Assembly: GCF_014334325.1 (NCBI RefSeq)
Contig: NZ_JACSET010000013.1
Location: 1 to 64,000, forward strand
From: Treponema sp. Marseille-Q4130
Lineage (GTDB): Bacteria > Spirochaetota > Spirochaetia > Treponematales > Treponemataceae
Length of the DNA stretch: 64,000 bases
Direction: 5' to 3'
Of the stretch, positions 34,168-42,945 are shown piece by piece. The translations under genes and the position numbers were made by a program. Below the pieces are notes generated by a model. That model made no database searches and was not told the origin of the DNA. It saw only the letters and a list, made by a program, of their open reading frames with translations. The stretch's first letter is position 1. The number at the start of each line of letters is the position of its first letter.

Positions 34168-36826
34168 TATACCGAAAACTGCATTGGTAGTGCTCGTCGG
34201 GGTTTCCGGTTCGGGCAAGAGCAGTTTTGCGAAAAAACATTTTGCAAAATATGAGATAGTCTCTTCCGATACGTGCCGCGGAATTGTTTCCAACGATGAA
34301 AACGATCAGACTTCTTCAGGCGATGCCTTCGAGCTCTTTCATTTTATCCTTTCGATGCGCCTTAAAAACGGCTTGCTCACCGTTGCCGATGCGACAAATG
34401 TTCAAGCCGACGCACGGAAAAAATTGCTCGATATCGCGCGCTCCTTTCACGTTCTTCCCGTCGCAATCGTTTTCGATATGCCGCAGGAGCTGTGCGAAAA
34501 CAGAAATGCGGCGCGTACGGACAGATCCGTTTCCGTCCATGTCATCAGGCGGCAGATGCATGATTTAAAGCGCTCTCTTCGAAACTTAAAAAAAGAAGGC
34601 TTCAAAAAGATTCATGTTTTTAAGTCCGAAGGCGAAGTCGACGCCGTTACATCGATCGTGCGGGAAAAATTATACAACGATAAAACCGAACTGCACGGTC
34701 CATTCGATATCATCGGAGACGTGCACGGCTGCTATGAAGAGTTGGTTGCGCTTTTGCAAAAACTGCATTATGCGATAGAACCGACAACCGATGACGGAAC
34801 AAACTTCGGATTGAAAGTAAGCCACCCCGAAAATCGTACGGTTATTTTTTTAGGCGATTTGGTCGACAGGGGACCCGCTTCTCCGGCCGTATTAAAACTC
34901 GTTATGAGTATGGTGAGAGGCGGGACGGCACTCTGTGTTCCGGGAAATCACGATATGAAGCTCCAAAAGAAACTGAACGGAAAGACGGTACAGGAAAAAT
35001 ACGGCTTAGCCGAAACGCTTGAGCAGCTGACAGGAGAATCCGACACATTTAAAAGCGACGTAAAAGAATTTTTATACGGCTTGATCAGCCACTATGTATT
35101 GGATTCGGGCAAACTCGTTGTCGCTCATGCAGGCATTAAAGAGGAAATGCAGGGGCGCGGCTCAGGAGCGGTGCGTTCGTTTTGCCTGTATGGGGAGACT
35201 ACCGGAGAGACGGATGAGTTCGGTTTACCGGTGCGGTACAACTGGGCGTCAGAATACCGCGGACGCGCAAAGGTCGTCTACGGTCATACGCCCGTTCCCT
35301 CCGCCCAGTGGCTCAACAATACGATCGATATAGACACCGGCTGCGCCTTCGGCGGTTCGCTCACGGCGCTGCGCTATCCCGAAGAAGAACTCGTTTCGGT
35401 AAAAGCTCAAAAGACATATTGCAAACCGGTCAAACCGCTTGAAGCGATAGGATCCGGAACTGCGAATACATCGGAAAACGAAAAGGCGGAGCGAGAAAAT
35501 GCGATTGCGTCGGAGACAGGGGCAGCAGACGCAACCAGCGGTAACTATGCTTTCATGGCGCTTCAGCATCTGGATGACGACGTTCTCGACATCGAAGACG
35601 TTACGGGACGGCGTATCGTTCAGACGCGACTTAAAAACAATATTTTGATTCGGGAAGAAAATTCCATCGCCGCCCTTGAAGCGATGAGTCGTTTTGCAGT
35701 TAACCCCAAGTGGCTCATCTATCTGCCGCCGACCATGTCGCCGAGCGAAACGAGTACACTCGACGATTTTTTGGAATATCCGGTCGAAGCATTTGCGTAT
35801 TATAAAAATCGCGGCATCCGAACAATAGTCTGCGAAGAAAAGCACATGGGTTCCCGCGCCGTATTGATCATCTGTCGGGATGAACGGACCGCCAAAAACC
35901 GATTCGGTACTGCAGGTGAGGGCTTCGGTATCTGCTATACCCGCACGGGACGCAATTTTTTTAACGATAAGGAAATCGAAAAAGCGTTTTTGGAAAAAGT
36001 ACGCGATGCGTTGACCCGTTCCGGTTTTTGGGAAAAGCACGATACCGACTGGGTGTGCCTCGATGCCGAACTCATGCCCTGGTCGGCAAAAGCGCAAAGC
36101 CTTATTCACGATCAATATGCCGCAACCGGATCAGCCGCGCTGAACGCGCTTTCGGAAGCGGAAGAGGTTTTACGTTTAACGGCACTGCGCGGCATTGAAG
36201 GTTCCCAAAATCTGTTGCACACGTTTTTGGAAAAAAAGAAGTCGGCGGAACAATTCGTTTCCGCGTACCGTGCCTATTGCTGGGAAGTTGCAAGCGTAGA
36301 CGATTATAAACTTGCACCTTTCCATATTTTGGCAACGGAAGGTAGCGTCCATACCGATAAAAATCATCAATGGCATATGGAGCATATAGCGGAGATATGC
36401 CGTGCGGACACGACGCTTTTCAAAATGACTCCGTATAAAATCGTGCATTTGGAAGATGAAGCTGAAATAAACGATGCGACGATATGGTGGCGTGATCTCA
36501 CGGGTAAGGGCGGAGAAGGTATGGTGGTAAAGCCCTATGATTTTATCGCATACGGTAAGGACGGCGGCATTTTACAGCCCGCCGTTAAATGCCGCGGAAG
36601 AGAATATCTCCGCATCATCTACGGTCCGGAGTATTGCGAGGAGGGAAACCTCAGCCGTTTGAAAAAACGCGGACTTGCAAAAAAGAGAGCGCTTGCCGTA
36701 CAGGAATTTGCGTTGGGGATCGAAGCGCTCGAACGTTTTGTCAAAAAAGAACCGCTCAGGCGGATCCATGAAAGCGTCTTCGCCGTACTCGCAACGGAAA
36801 GCGAACCCACCGATCCCCGTCTGTAA
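34157..36826 (+). CDS. pnkp: Pnkp polynucleotide kinase-phosphatase-ligase (bacterial RNA repair)
   Basis: 889 residues in three enzymes. Kinase (about 1-170): Walker A 'GVSGSGKSS' with Lys21. Metallophosphatase (about 180-430): 'GDVHGCYEE' (187-195), 'GDLVDRGP' (233-240), 'GNHD' (263-266) and 'VVYGHTPVP'. Adenylyltransferase-like ligase (about 480-889): nucleophile Lys562 in 'EEKHMGSR', and a late 'KCRGREYLRIIYGPEY'. Pnkp heals 2',3'-cyclic phosphate and 5'-OH ends left by ribotoxins and, with Hen1, seals them. All catalytic motifs I can check are intact and the length is as expected. No toxin or target gene lies beside it. Confidence 0.94.
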   Translation: MEINIPKTALVVLVGVSGSGKSSFAKKHFAKYEIVSSDTCRGIVSNDENDQTSSGDAFELFHFILSMRLKNGLLTVADATNVQADARKKLLDIARSFHVLPVAIVFDMPQELCENRNAARTDRSVSVHVIRRQMHDLKRSLRNLKKEGFKKIHVFKSEGEVDAVTSIVREKLYNDKTELHGPFDIIGDVHGCYEELVALLQKLHYAIEPTTDDGTNFGLKVSHPENRTVIFLGDLVDRGPASPAVLKLVMSMVRGGTALCVPGNHDMKLQKKLNGKTVQEKYGLAETLEQLTGESDTFKSDVKEFLYGLISHYVLDSGKLVVAHAGIKEEMQGRGSGAVRSFCLYGETTGETDEFGLPVRYNWASEYRGRAKVVYGHTPVPSAQWLNNTIDIDTGCAFGGSLTALRYPEEELVSVKAQKTYCKPVKPLEAIGSGTANTSENEKAERENAIASETGAADATSGNYAFMALQHLDDDVLDIEDVTGRRIVQTRLKNNILIREENSIAALEAMSRFAVNPKWLIYLPPTMSPSETSTLDDFLEYPVEAFAYYKNRGIRTIVCEEKHMGSRAVLIICRDERTAKNRFGTAGEGFGICYTRTGRNFFNDKEIEKAFLEKVRDALTRSGFWEKHDTDWVCLDAELMPWSAKAQSLIHDQYAATGSAALNALSEAEEVLRLTALRGIEGSQNLLHTFLEKKKSAEQFVSAYRAYCWEVASVDDYKLAPFHILATEGSVHTDKNHQWHMEHIAEICRADTTLFKMTPYKIVHLEDEAEINDATIWWRDLTGKGGEGMVVKPYDFIAYGKDGGILQPAVKCRGREYLRIIYGPEYCEEGNLSRLKKRGLAKKRALAVQEFALGIEALERFVKKEPLRRIHESVFAVLATESEPTDPRL

Positions 36827-36898
36827 TCATCCCCGCCGCACATCCGAGTACATACGCAAAAACATCGCGGGGAAAGTGAGTTTTTTCGCGATGCCCTA

Positions 36899-36927
36899 TT
36901 GACTTTTCAAAGCGGTTTTATTAGTAT
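36899..36927 (+). promoter_or_regulatory. Promoter of the RND exporter operon
   Basis: TTGACT and TAGTAT are separated by 17 bases. The leader to the ATG at 36988 is about 55 bases and contains AAGGAG close to the start. Confidence 0.55.
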
Positions 36928-36987
36928 ATGTTCATACGTTTAAGAACTTAAACCAAAGAACACATAAACAAAATACAAGGAGACTCC

Positions 36988-39861
36988 ATGCAGCGATTTT
37001 TTAAGCATCCGAGGATCATCATCGTCGTATGCCTCGTCATAACGGGCATACTCGGTATCCAGCTCAAAAACATTAAGCTCGACAATTCGGTCAGACAATT
37101 TTTCCCGCACAAGCACGCATCCTACACGCGTCTCATCGACACGGAAGATATGTTCGGCAGTACCGTCGTCATCGGCGTTTCGCTCGAAACGGACGGCGGA
37201 TCGATCATCACGCCGGAAAACATCGCGATCATCGACCGCATTACGACCGAAATCGAAGCGCTTGAAAACGTGGAAAGCGTCGATTCGCTCACGAACATCG
37301 ACTTTATCTACGGAAAAGATGACGCGCTCATTGCGGGAAACCTTATCGGCGTCGAACGTGAAAACGGACTTTTGCCGCCGCTCACCGACGAGCAGGCGGA
37401 AACGGTAAAGCGAAACATAAACGATTGGGACGATATGTACCGCCGCGTCATCCTCTCCGACGACGGGCGTGCAGCTCAAATGCAGATCATCTTAAAATCG
37501 AACAACCATCCCGATCCGAATGAAGTACACGAATCGGACGAAGCCGTGAGGCAGCGGACGCTCAATGCGATCCGCGACATCGCAGGCAAAGCGACGGAAC
37601 ACACGAACCTCAACGTCATCTATTACGGAGATCCCGTCCTCACCGAAAGCTCGAGAAAATTCATGCTGCGCGATTTGAAAAATCTCATTCCCCTCGTAGT
37701 CGTCGTCGTATTGATCACGCTGTTTTTAAGCTTTAAAACGCTCGACGGAACGCTGCTCCCGCTCATCGCCGTACTCATGGCGACGATATGGACGTGCGGC
37801 ACGATGGCGGCATCGGGCTTTACGTTTACGATCGTCACGAGCATTATCCCCGTCGCGCTCATCGCGTGCGGGTCGGCATACGGTATCCACGTGCTCACGC
37901 ACTACTACGTAGCCCTCGACGATGCGCTCGAAAAAGGAGGTACGCTCACAAAAGAGACACACAAAGCGCTCATCATCGAAAGCCTCAAAGACGTGTTCGT
38001 TGCGGTGTTCCTTGCAGCGCTCACGACGGCGATCGGCTTTATCTCTCTCGTCACAAGCCCCATCGGGCCGCTCCACAGCTTTGCGATATTCACCGCACTC
38101 GGCATCGCCTTTTCATTGATCCTCGCAACGACGTTTATCCCCGCGCTGCTCATGATAAAAAATCCGGAAAAGGTCGGCTACCGCTCGAAGCGCTTTGCAC
38201 AAGCGGAAGCAAAAGTCAAAGCGAAAATCGAAGCGAAGCGGACGGGATCGCACCGCTCAAGCGAAACGCTGTACGGTATCTACAGCTTTTTTTGCGGCTC
38301 TAAACCGCGCATATATCTGTTCTGTACGCTCATCGTGCTGTTTTCCGCAGTCGGTCTTTCGCGCCTGCACATCGATACCGCGCTCATCAGCTATTTTCCG
38401 TATATGTCGAAACTGCGACAGGACGTCTACTACGTCGACGAGCGTTTTGCCGGAACGAATACCGTATACATGATCGTCAAAGGGCCCGTACAAAAAGACG
38501 AAAACGGAAACGATGTACTCGACGAAGACGGAAAGCGCGTGTACGTTGCGGGAAGCATGACAAAACCGGAAATATTAAAACCGCTCGACGATATGCAAAC
38601 CTATCTGCTCGACAACTTCGACAGCGTCGGAAAAATCGTTTCGTTTACGACGTTTATCAAACGCATGAATCAAGTCATGCACGTTCCGTCAACGGAAAAC
38701 GTTTCGGATGCAAGCGCATCCCTGATCGCCGATGACGGCTTCGGAAGCAGCGATTTCGGTTCAAGCGATTTCGGTTCAAGCGATTTCGGAAACGACTTTG
38801 CCGCAAGCGATTTCGGAGGAGATTTCGGTTCTTCTTCCGCACCCGAAACGGAAGCGCCGGTCGATTTTATCGATCCGAATATAGAATATGCGCGAAAACT
38901 TTCCGAAAAGATGTCGGTACGGGATATGCTCGATATGCTTTCTGCAGCGTATGTAGAAGCCGGCGGGCAGCACGCGACCGTCGAAAAAATCGTGTCCGCC
39001 CTCGAAAAGAAATTCAATTACAACGGGATCGATTATTACGAAATCCCCGACGACGTAAAAAAATATCCCGCGGCAAACCGCGAAGCGCTTTCGGATCTCG
39101 TGTCGCAGTATCTGCTCCTCTTTTCGGGTTCGCTCGACCGCTTTGCAAATAACCAGCTCCAGCCGTCGGTTTTGCGCACACAAGTGCAATTCCGCTCTCA
39201 CAGTACGGACGATATCACGCACTTTATCGATACGGCAAGCGACTATGCGCAAAAGCATTTTCCCGAAGGCTATACGGTCGAATTCACCGGTCCGGGAGAA
39301 ATGGAAGCGACGATGACCGATATGGTCATTTCGAGCCAGCTCAAATCGCTGCTCTTTTCGCTCATCTGCGTGTTCATCGTCATCGCCGTTTCGTTCCGCT
39401 CCGGTTGGGCGGGACTGCTCGGCACCGTGCCGCTCGCGTTTACCATTTTGCTCAACTACATGGTCATGGGATTTTCCGGAATCAAGCTCGACCTCGTGAC
39501 GAGCATTCTCGCGTCGGTTGCGATAGGTGTCGGCATCGACTATACGATTCACTTTCTCGAAACGTACCGCGCCGAGAAGGCGCTCACGCGAGACGGAAAA
39601 GACGCGGCAAAGCGGACGTTCAGAAAAAGCGGCATCGGTATCATCACGAACGCGCTCGCCGTCGGACTCGGTTTTCTCGTGCTCTATTTTTCGCAATTCG
39701 TCGTGCTCCGCTTTATCGGCATCCTCGTCGCGATCGTCATGTTCACAAGTTCGGCGCTCGCGATGACGATAATTCCGGGCTTCCTCGTCGCCTACGATCC
39801 GAAATTCATACGAGCGAAAAAGGAGGTCGAACGCGATATCGGCGAAAACGACACGGAATAG
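36988..39861 (+). CDS. RND/MMPL-superfamily exporter
   Basis: 957 residues. The layout is one membrane segment ('IIIVVCLVITGILGIQL'), a periplasmic domain, five segments from about residue 230 ('LIPLVVVVVLITLFLSF'), and the same again in the second half ('LKSLLFSLICVFIVIAVSF'). 'GVGIDYTIHFLETYR' and 'AYGIHVLTHYYVALDDALEK' are the paired signature helices of this lipid-transport subgroup of RND proteins. The second periplasmic loop carries a repeat of DFGSS units (about residues 585-615). Next genes are a LolA-like protein and a beta-barrel, so I infer export of a lipid or lipoprotein-like cargo across the envelope. It is the first gene of the operon with AAGGAG before the ATG. Confidence 0.85.
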   Translation: MQRFFKHPRIIIVVCLVITGILGIQLKNIKLDNSVRQFFPHKHASYTRLIDTEDMFGSTVVIGVSLETDGGSIITPENIAIIDRITTEIEALENVESVDSLTNIDFIYGKDDALIAGNLIGVERENGLLPPLTDEQAETVKRNINDWDDMYRRVILSDDGRAAQMQIILKSNNHPDPNEVHESDEAVRQRTLNAIRDIAGKATEHTNLNVIYYGDPVLTESSRKFMLRDLKNLIPLVVVVVLITLFLSFKTLDGTLLPLIAVLMATIWTCGTMAASGFTFTIVTSIIPVALIACGSAYGIHVLTHYYVALDDALEKGGTLTKETHKALIIESLKDVFVAVFLAALTTAIGFISLVTSPIGPLHSFAIFTALGIAFSLILATTFIPALLMIKNPEKVGYRSKRFAQAEAKVKAKIEAKRTGSHRSSETLYGIYSFFCGSKPRIYLFCTLIVLFSAVGLSRLHIDTALISYFPYMSKLRQDVYYVDERFAGTNTVYMIVKGPVQKDENGNDVLDEDGKRVYVAGSMTKPEILKPLDDMQTYLLDNFDSVGKIVSFTTFIKRMNQVMHVPSTENVSDASASLIADDGFGSSDFGSSDFGSSDFGNDFAASDFGGDFGSSSAPETEAPVDFIDPNIEYARKLSEKMSVRDMLDMLSAAYVEAGGQHATVEKIVSALEKKFNYNGIDYYEIPDDVKKYPAANREALSDLVSQYLLLFSGSLDRFANNQLQPSVLRTQVQFRSHSTDDITHFIDTASDYAQKHFPEGYTVEFTGPGEMEATMTDMVISSQLKSLLFSLICVFIVIAVSFRSGWAGLLGTVPLAFTILLNYMVMGFSGIKLDLVTSILASVAIGVGIDYTIHFLETYRAEKALTRDGKDAAKRTFRKSGIGIITNALAVGLGFLVLYFSQFVVLRFIGILVAIVMFTSSALAMTIIPGFLVAYDPKFIRAKKEVERDIGENDTE

Positions 39862-39869
39862 GAAATAAG

Positions 39870-40146
39870 AAAGTTTTTATAGGAGGACGATCCGAAGCGC
39901 CGTCTGAAATATCGCCGCCGCTTCGGATCTCGAGTTTGCGCGGATGTTTGCGGAAGATAGGTACACGCATCGTTTTGATGGAAATCGAATGAATACGATA
40001 CAGTATATTTTCGCAAACTCGATTATTAAACGTGTGCGCGTACGCGCACGACTAAAAACTTTTTCGGAAATTGATTCGAAGTCCGCGAAAGCGGACACGT
40101 AGAATCAGTTCTTTGCAGAACGAGCCGAAGGCTCTAATTTCCTGCA
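39870..40146 (+). repeat. Structured intergenic repeat element, copy A
   Basis: Starts with AAAGTTTTTATAGGAGG eight bases after the exporter stop. Stems in order: GATCCGAAGCG...CGCTTCGGATC; CGAGTTTGCG...CGCAAACTCG spanning about 90 bases; GTGCGCGTACGCGCAC; then a terminal pair AAAAACTTTTTCGGAAATT...AATTTCCTGCAAAAGTTTTT, whose loop holds GTCCGCGAAAGCGGAC and GAGCCGAAGGCTC. The right end is followed directly by copy B. No protein is encoded. Confidence 0.8.
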
Positions 40147-40380
40147 AAAGTTTTTATCAGGAGGACGATCCGAAGCGCCGTCTGAAATATCGCCGCCGCT
40201 TCGGATCTCGAGTTTGCGCGGATGTTTGCGGAAGATAGGTACACGCATCGTTCTGATGAAAATCGAATGAATACGATGCAGTATATTTTCGCAAACTCGA
40301 TTATTAAACATGTGCGCGTACGCGCACGGCTAAAGAGTTTTGCAGAAAGTTGCAACTTTCTGCAAAACTCTTTATAGGGG
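40147..40380 (+). repeat. Structured intergenic repeat element, copy B
   Basis: Begins AAAAGTTTTTATCAGGAGG and repeats copy A with only about five substitutions over some 175 bases. The terminal hairpin differs in sequence: AAAGAGTTTTGCAGAAAG pairs perfectly with CTTTCTGCAAAACTCTTT (40332-40373), and AGGGGG follows at once as the ribosome-binding site of the next gene. Confidence 0.8.
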
Positions 40381-40385
40381 GTATT

Positions 40386-41213
40386 ATGAAAAAAGCATCG
40401 CTTATTAAAATCACTTTTGCGGCGGCGGCTTTCGCCGCAGCGGGAGCGGCATTTGCCGAAGACGGGCGCGCTGTCATCGAAAAGGTGCTCAACGTAAAAA
40501 AGCCCGCTTACAATCATTCCCTTATTAAAATGGATTTGATTGCAAAAAACGGTTCGATCGAAGAAAGCCGCGAAATCGAAGAATACGGGCGGCACAACGC
40601 ACAGACGGACACGTCGGACGTCGTCATCATTTTCAAAAACAGTACGAACAAGGGCAATATCAACACGCGCTTTCTCCAAATGGAAAAGAAAAACGACGAC
40701 GACGACAAATGGATCTACCTTCCGGCGCTCCGCAATACGCGCCGCGTCAATTCGAGCGAAGGCGATAAATCGTTTACCGGAACGGATGCAACCTACGACG
40801 ATATGTCGACGCGCGAACTCGACGACGACACGCACGAACTGCTGAAAGAAGAGCAAAAAAACGGCTTTGGCTGCTACGTCGTCAAATCGACTCCGGTAAA
40901 CGCGTCGAAAGCGCAGTACAAATACCGCATCCAGTGGATCGATAAAGCGACCTACGTTCCGGTGTACGCGGAAATGTACGATAAAAAAGACGGCTCGCTT
41001 TTAAAAGTGCTCACCGTAGAAAAGCTTAAAAACATCGGCGGCTACAATATTCCGATGTCAAACGTACTCAAAAACGTACAGACGGGTCACTCGACGCGCA
41101 TTGCAATCACGCAGCGGAAAGACGCAAACGGAAACGCGCTTGACAACATCGTCCTCGATAAGCCGATCCCCGACCGCGTATTTACTCAGAGCTTTCTCAA
41201 CACGGGCAAATAA
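40386..41213 (+). CDS. LolA-like outer-membrane lipoprotein-sorting family protein
   Basis: 275 residues from the ATG at 40386, right behind AGGGGG. A signal peptide ('ITFAAAAFAAAGAAFA') is cut before Glu25. The mature protein shows the LolA-like (PF17131-type) pattern: 'KWIYLPALRNTRRVNSSEGD', 'FTGTDATYDDMSTRELDD' and 'VLTVEKLKNIGGYNIPMS'. Such proteins are periplasmic carriers with a hydrophobic groove for lipids. Neighbouring RND exporter and barrel imply the three act together. There is no lipobox, so it should be soluble. The RNA elements directly upstream may set its expression relative to the exporter. Confidence 0.85.
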   Translation: MKKASLIKITFAAAAFAAAGAAFAEDGRAVIEKVLNVKKPAYNHSLIKMDLIAKNGSIEESREIEEYGRHNAQTDTSDVVIIFKNSTNKGNINTRFLQMEKKNDDDDKWIYLPALRNTRRVNSSEGDKSFTGTDATYDDMSTRELDDDTHELLKEEQKNGFGCYVVKSTPVNASKAQYKYRIQWIDKATYVPVYAEMYDKKDGSLLKVLTVEKLKNIGGYNIPMSNVLKNVQTGHSTRIAITQRKDANGNALDNIVLDKPIPDRVFTQSFLNTGK

Positions 41214-41274
41214 AGGCTGCAGTGAAATCGGCAACGGTAAAAATTATTAATAATTAAACAAAGGGGACACGGAT

Positions 41275-42816
41275 ATGAAAAAGACAAAAGCCATTGCGGC
41301 GCTGATCGGTGCACTGTGTTTTATACTGCCCTATTTTGCGCACGCGCAGGATGCGCTCGATTTCGGAAACGCGGATTTCGGAAGCGATGTGTCCGACGAT
41401 TTCGGCGGCGCATCGCAGGGCGCTAAAAGCGCGGGACTCAGCATCGGAGGCGAAGCGAAAATCGATTTCCGCTATTACGTCGACAGCAGGAACTCGGACG
41501 GCGACAATAAATCGTTTTCCGATTGGGATACGTATATCAAACCGAAAGGGAAGATCGAACTCGCATACGAAGGGAGTAAAACGGAAGCCGACGTAACATT
41601 CGCGTTCAACAAAGATGTCATCGCCGACTACCCCTTCGATATCATCGATGAGATGACGCTCCGCGCGTATCTCGGAAATTTCGTGCTCGAAGGCGGTAAA
41701 ATGAAAGTCGTCTGGGGCAAGGGCGACAAACTGCACGTGCTCGACAACTTCAACGCGAACGATTATACCGATTTTATCATCCCCGACTACATCGACAGGC
41801 GCATTTCCGAACCGATGGTGCGCCTCGTGTGGAACGCGCCGAAAGATGTCGGCATAGTAAACAGCCTGCGCGTCGAAGGCGTCTACGCGCCGTTTATGAC
41901 CGCCGATCGCTACGGAAGCGGTATGTGGCAGCCGGCTGAAATGAGCGCGCTGAAAGCAAGTGTGACGGCGGCAGCGGCGGGTGTCGTCAAACACAAATTT
42001 CCAAGCGGCATTTTCAGCGTTACGACACCTCAAGAGGCCGTACAATATGTGACAATGCTTTCGCTCGCAAATTCGCTCGCCGGCAATAATTTTTATCCGA
42101 ACCTGTACCGGCTGAAATACGGACAGGCGGGAGTGAGAGCGACGGCGACGCTCGGTACTTGGGATGTGGGGCTTTCGTACTATACGGGGCGCAGCAAAAA
42201 AGCGTCGGTCAATGCTGCAAAGCTGCAAAGCTATGTTGAAACGTATCTTAAGACCGGAAATGCCGCCGAGGGCGACAAATTCATCGACTACGACCGGCTG
42301 CACGTCTTCGGCGCGGAAGGAGCGAAAACCTTCGGCGGATTCAATTTCCGCGCGGAAGCGGCGTACACGATGACAAACGATTTTTCCGGCAGCGACGCGG
42401 CGATCCGCAATCACTCGATCGGCTGGGTATTCGGCTTCGACAAAGATCTGCCGCTCAATAACCTCAACATAAACGTGCAGACGATCGGAAGCTGCGTGCT
42501 GAACGACGGCGGCGTGCGCGACAACGGCACATACGACGTCGACTACAATGCGAACGGCATCTACACGAACGACAAAATCGTCGTAAACATTTCCGACAGC
42601 TGGAATCACGAAAAGATCAAACCGGAACTGAGCGTCATCTGGGGCATCGAGCGCGAAGACCTCATCGTCATGCCGCAGATAACGTGGAACGTCGCCGACA
42701 GCTTCGACATCATCGCATCGGGTTTATTTATCCACGCATTCGATTCGGACAAAAGCGAGTTCCCCGCCTTCCGTCACAACAGCTTTGTGCAGCTGGGTAT
42801 GAAATACAGGTTTTAA
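41275..42816 (+). CDS. Outer-membrane beta-barrel (DUF1302-like)
   Basis: 513 residues. A signal peptide ending 'YFAHA' before Gln25 is followed by a short Asp-Phe-Gly repeat (residues 29-44) and then a long series of alternating amphipathic strands ('IGGEAKIDFRYYVDSRN', 'GKMKVVWGKGDKLHVLDNF'), ending '...VQLGMKYRF' with the terminal Phe typical of barrels inserted by BamA. The 'WGKGDKLHVLDNFNANDY' block is like DUF1302 proteins, which co-occur with RND exporters in other bacteria. I infer an outer-membrane partner of the exporter; the cargo is unknown. It follows the LolA-like gene after 61 bases. Confidence 0.75.
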   Translation: MKKTKAIAALIGALCFILPYFAHAQDALDFGNADFGSDVSDDFGGASQGAKSAGLSIGGEAKIDFRYYVDSRNSDGDNKSFSDWDTYIKPKGKIELAYEGSKTEADVTFAFNKDVIADYPFDIIDEMTLRAYLGNFVLEGGKMKVVWGKGDKLHVLDNFNANDYTDFIIPDYIDRRISEPMVRLVWNAPKDVGIVNSLRVEGVYAPFMTADRYGSGMWQPAEMSALKASVTAAAAGVVKHKFPSGIFSVTTPQEAVQYVTMLSLANSLAGNNFYPNLYRLKYGQAGVRATATLGTWDVGLSYYTGRSKKASVNAAKLQSYVETYLKTGNAAEGDKFIDYDRLHVFGAEGAKTFGGFNFRAEAAYTMTNDFSGSDAAIRNHSIGWVFGFDKDLPLNNLNINVQTIGSCVLNDGGVRDNGTYDVDYNANGIYTNDKIVVNISDSWNHEKIKPELSVIWGIEREDLIVMPQITWNVADSFDIIASGLFIHAFDSDKSEFPAFRHNSFVQLGMKYRF

Positions 42817-42842
42817 AAAATAGGATAACAAACAAGGAAGCA

Positions 42843-42887
42843 GGAGCTGTCCCGGAAAGTATTGAAAACTTCGTAAAGGACAGCCCC
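42843..42887. other. Inverted repeat between convergent genes
   Basis: GGAGCTGTCC pairs with GGACAGCCCC around a 25-base loop, between the barrel gene and the convergent binding-protein gene. There is no clear T-run on either side, so a terminator function is only possible. Confidence 0.25.
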
Positions 42888-42945
42888 GCGCAAAAACGCA
42901 TGCGGCGCGCAAAAATCGATATGCGATCTTTGCACGATCCGCAGT

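Noticed and set aside
32767-36826. Recent horizontal transfer of hen1-pnkp judged by codon use.
   Set aside because: By eye the codon use and base composition are close to the neighbours, and no mobility gene or repeat flanks the pair. A calculation would be needed.
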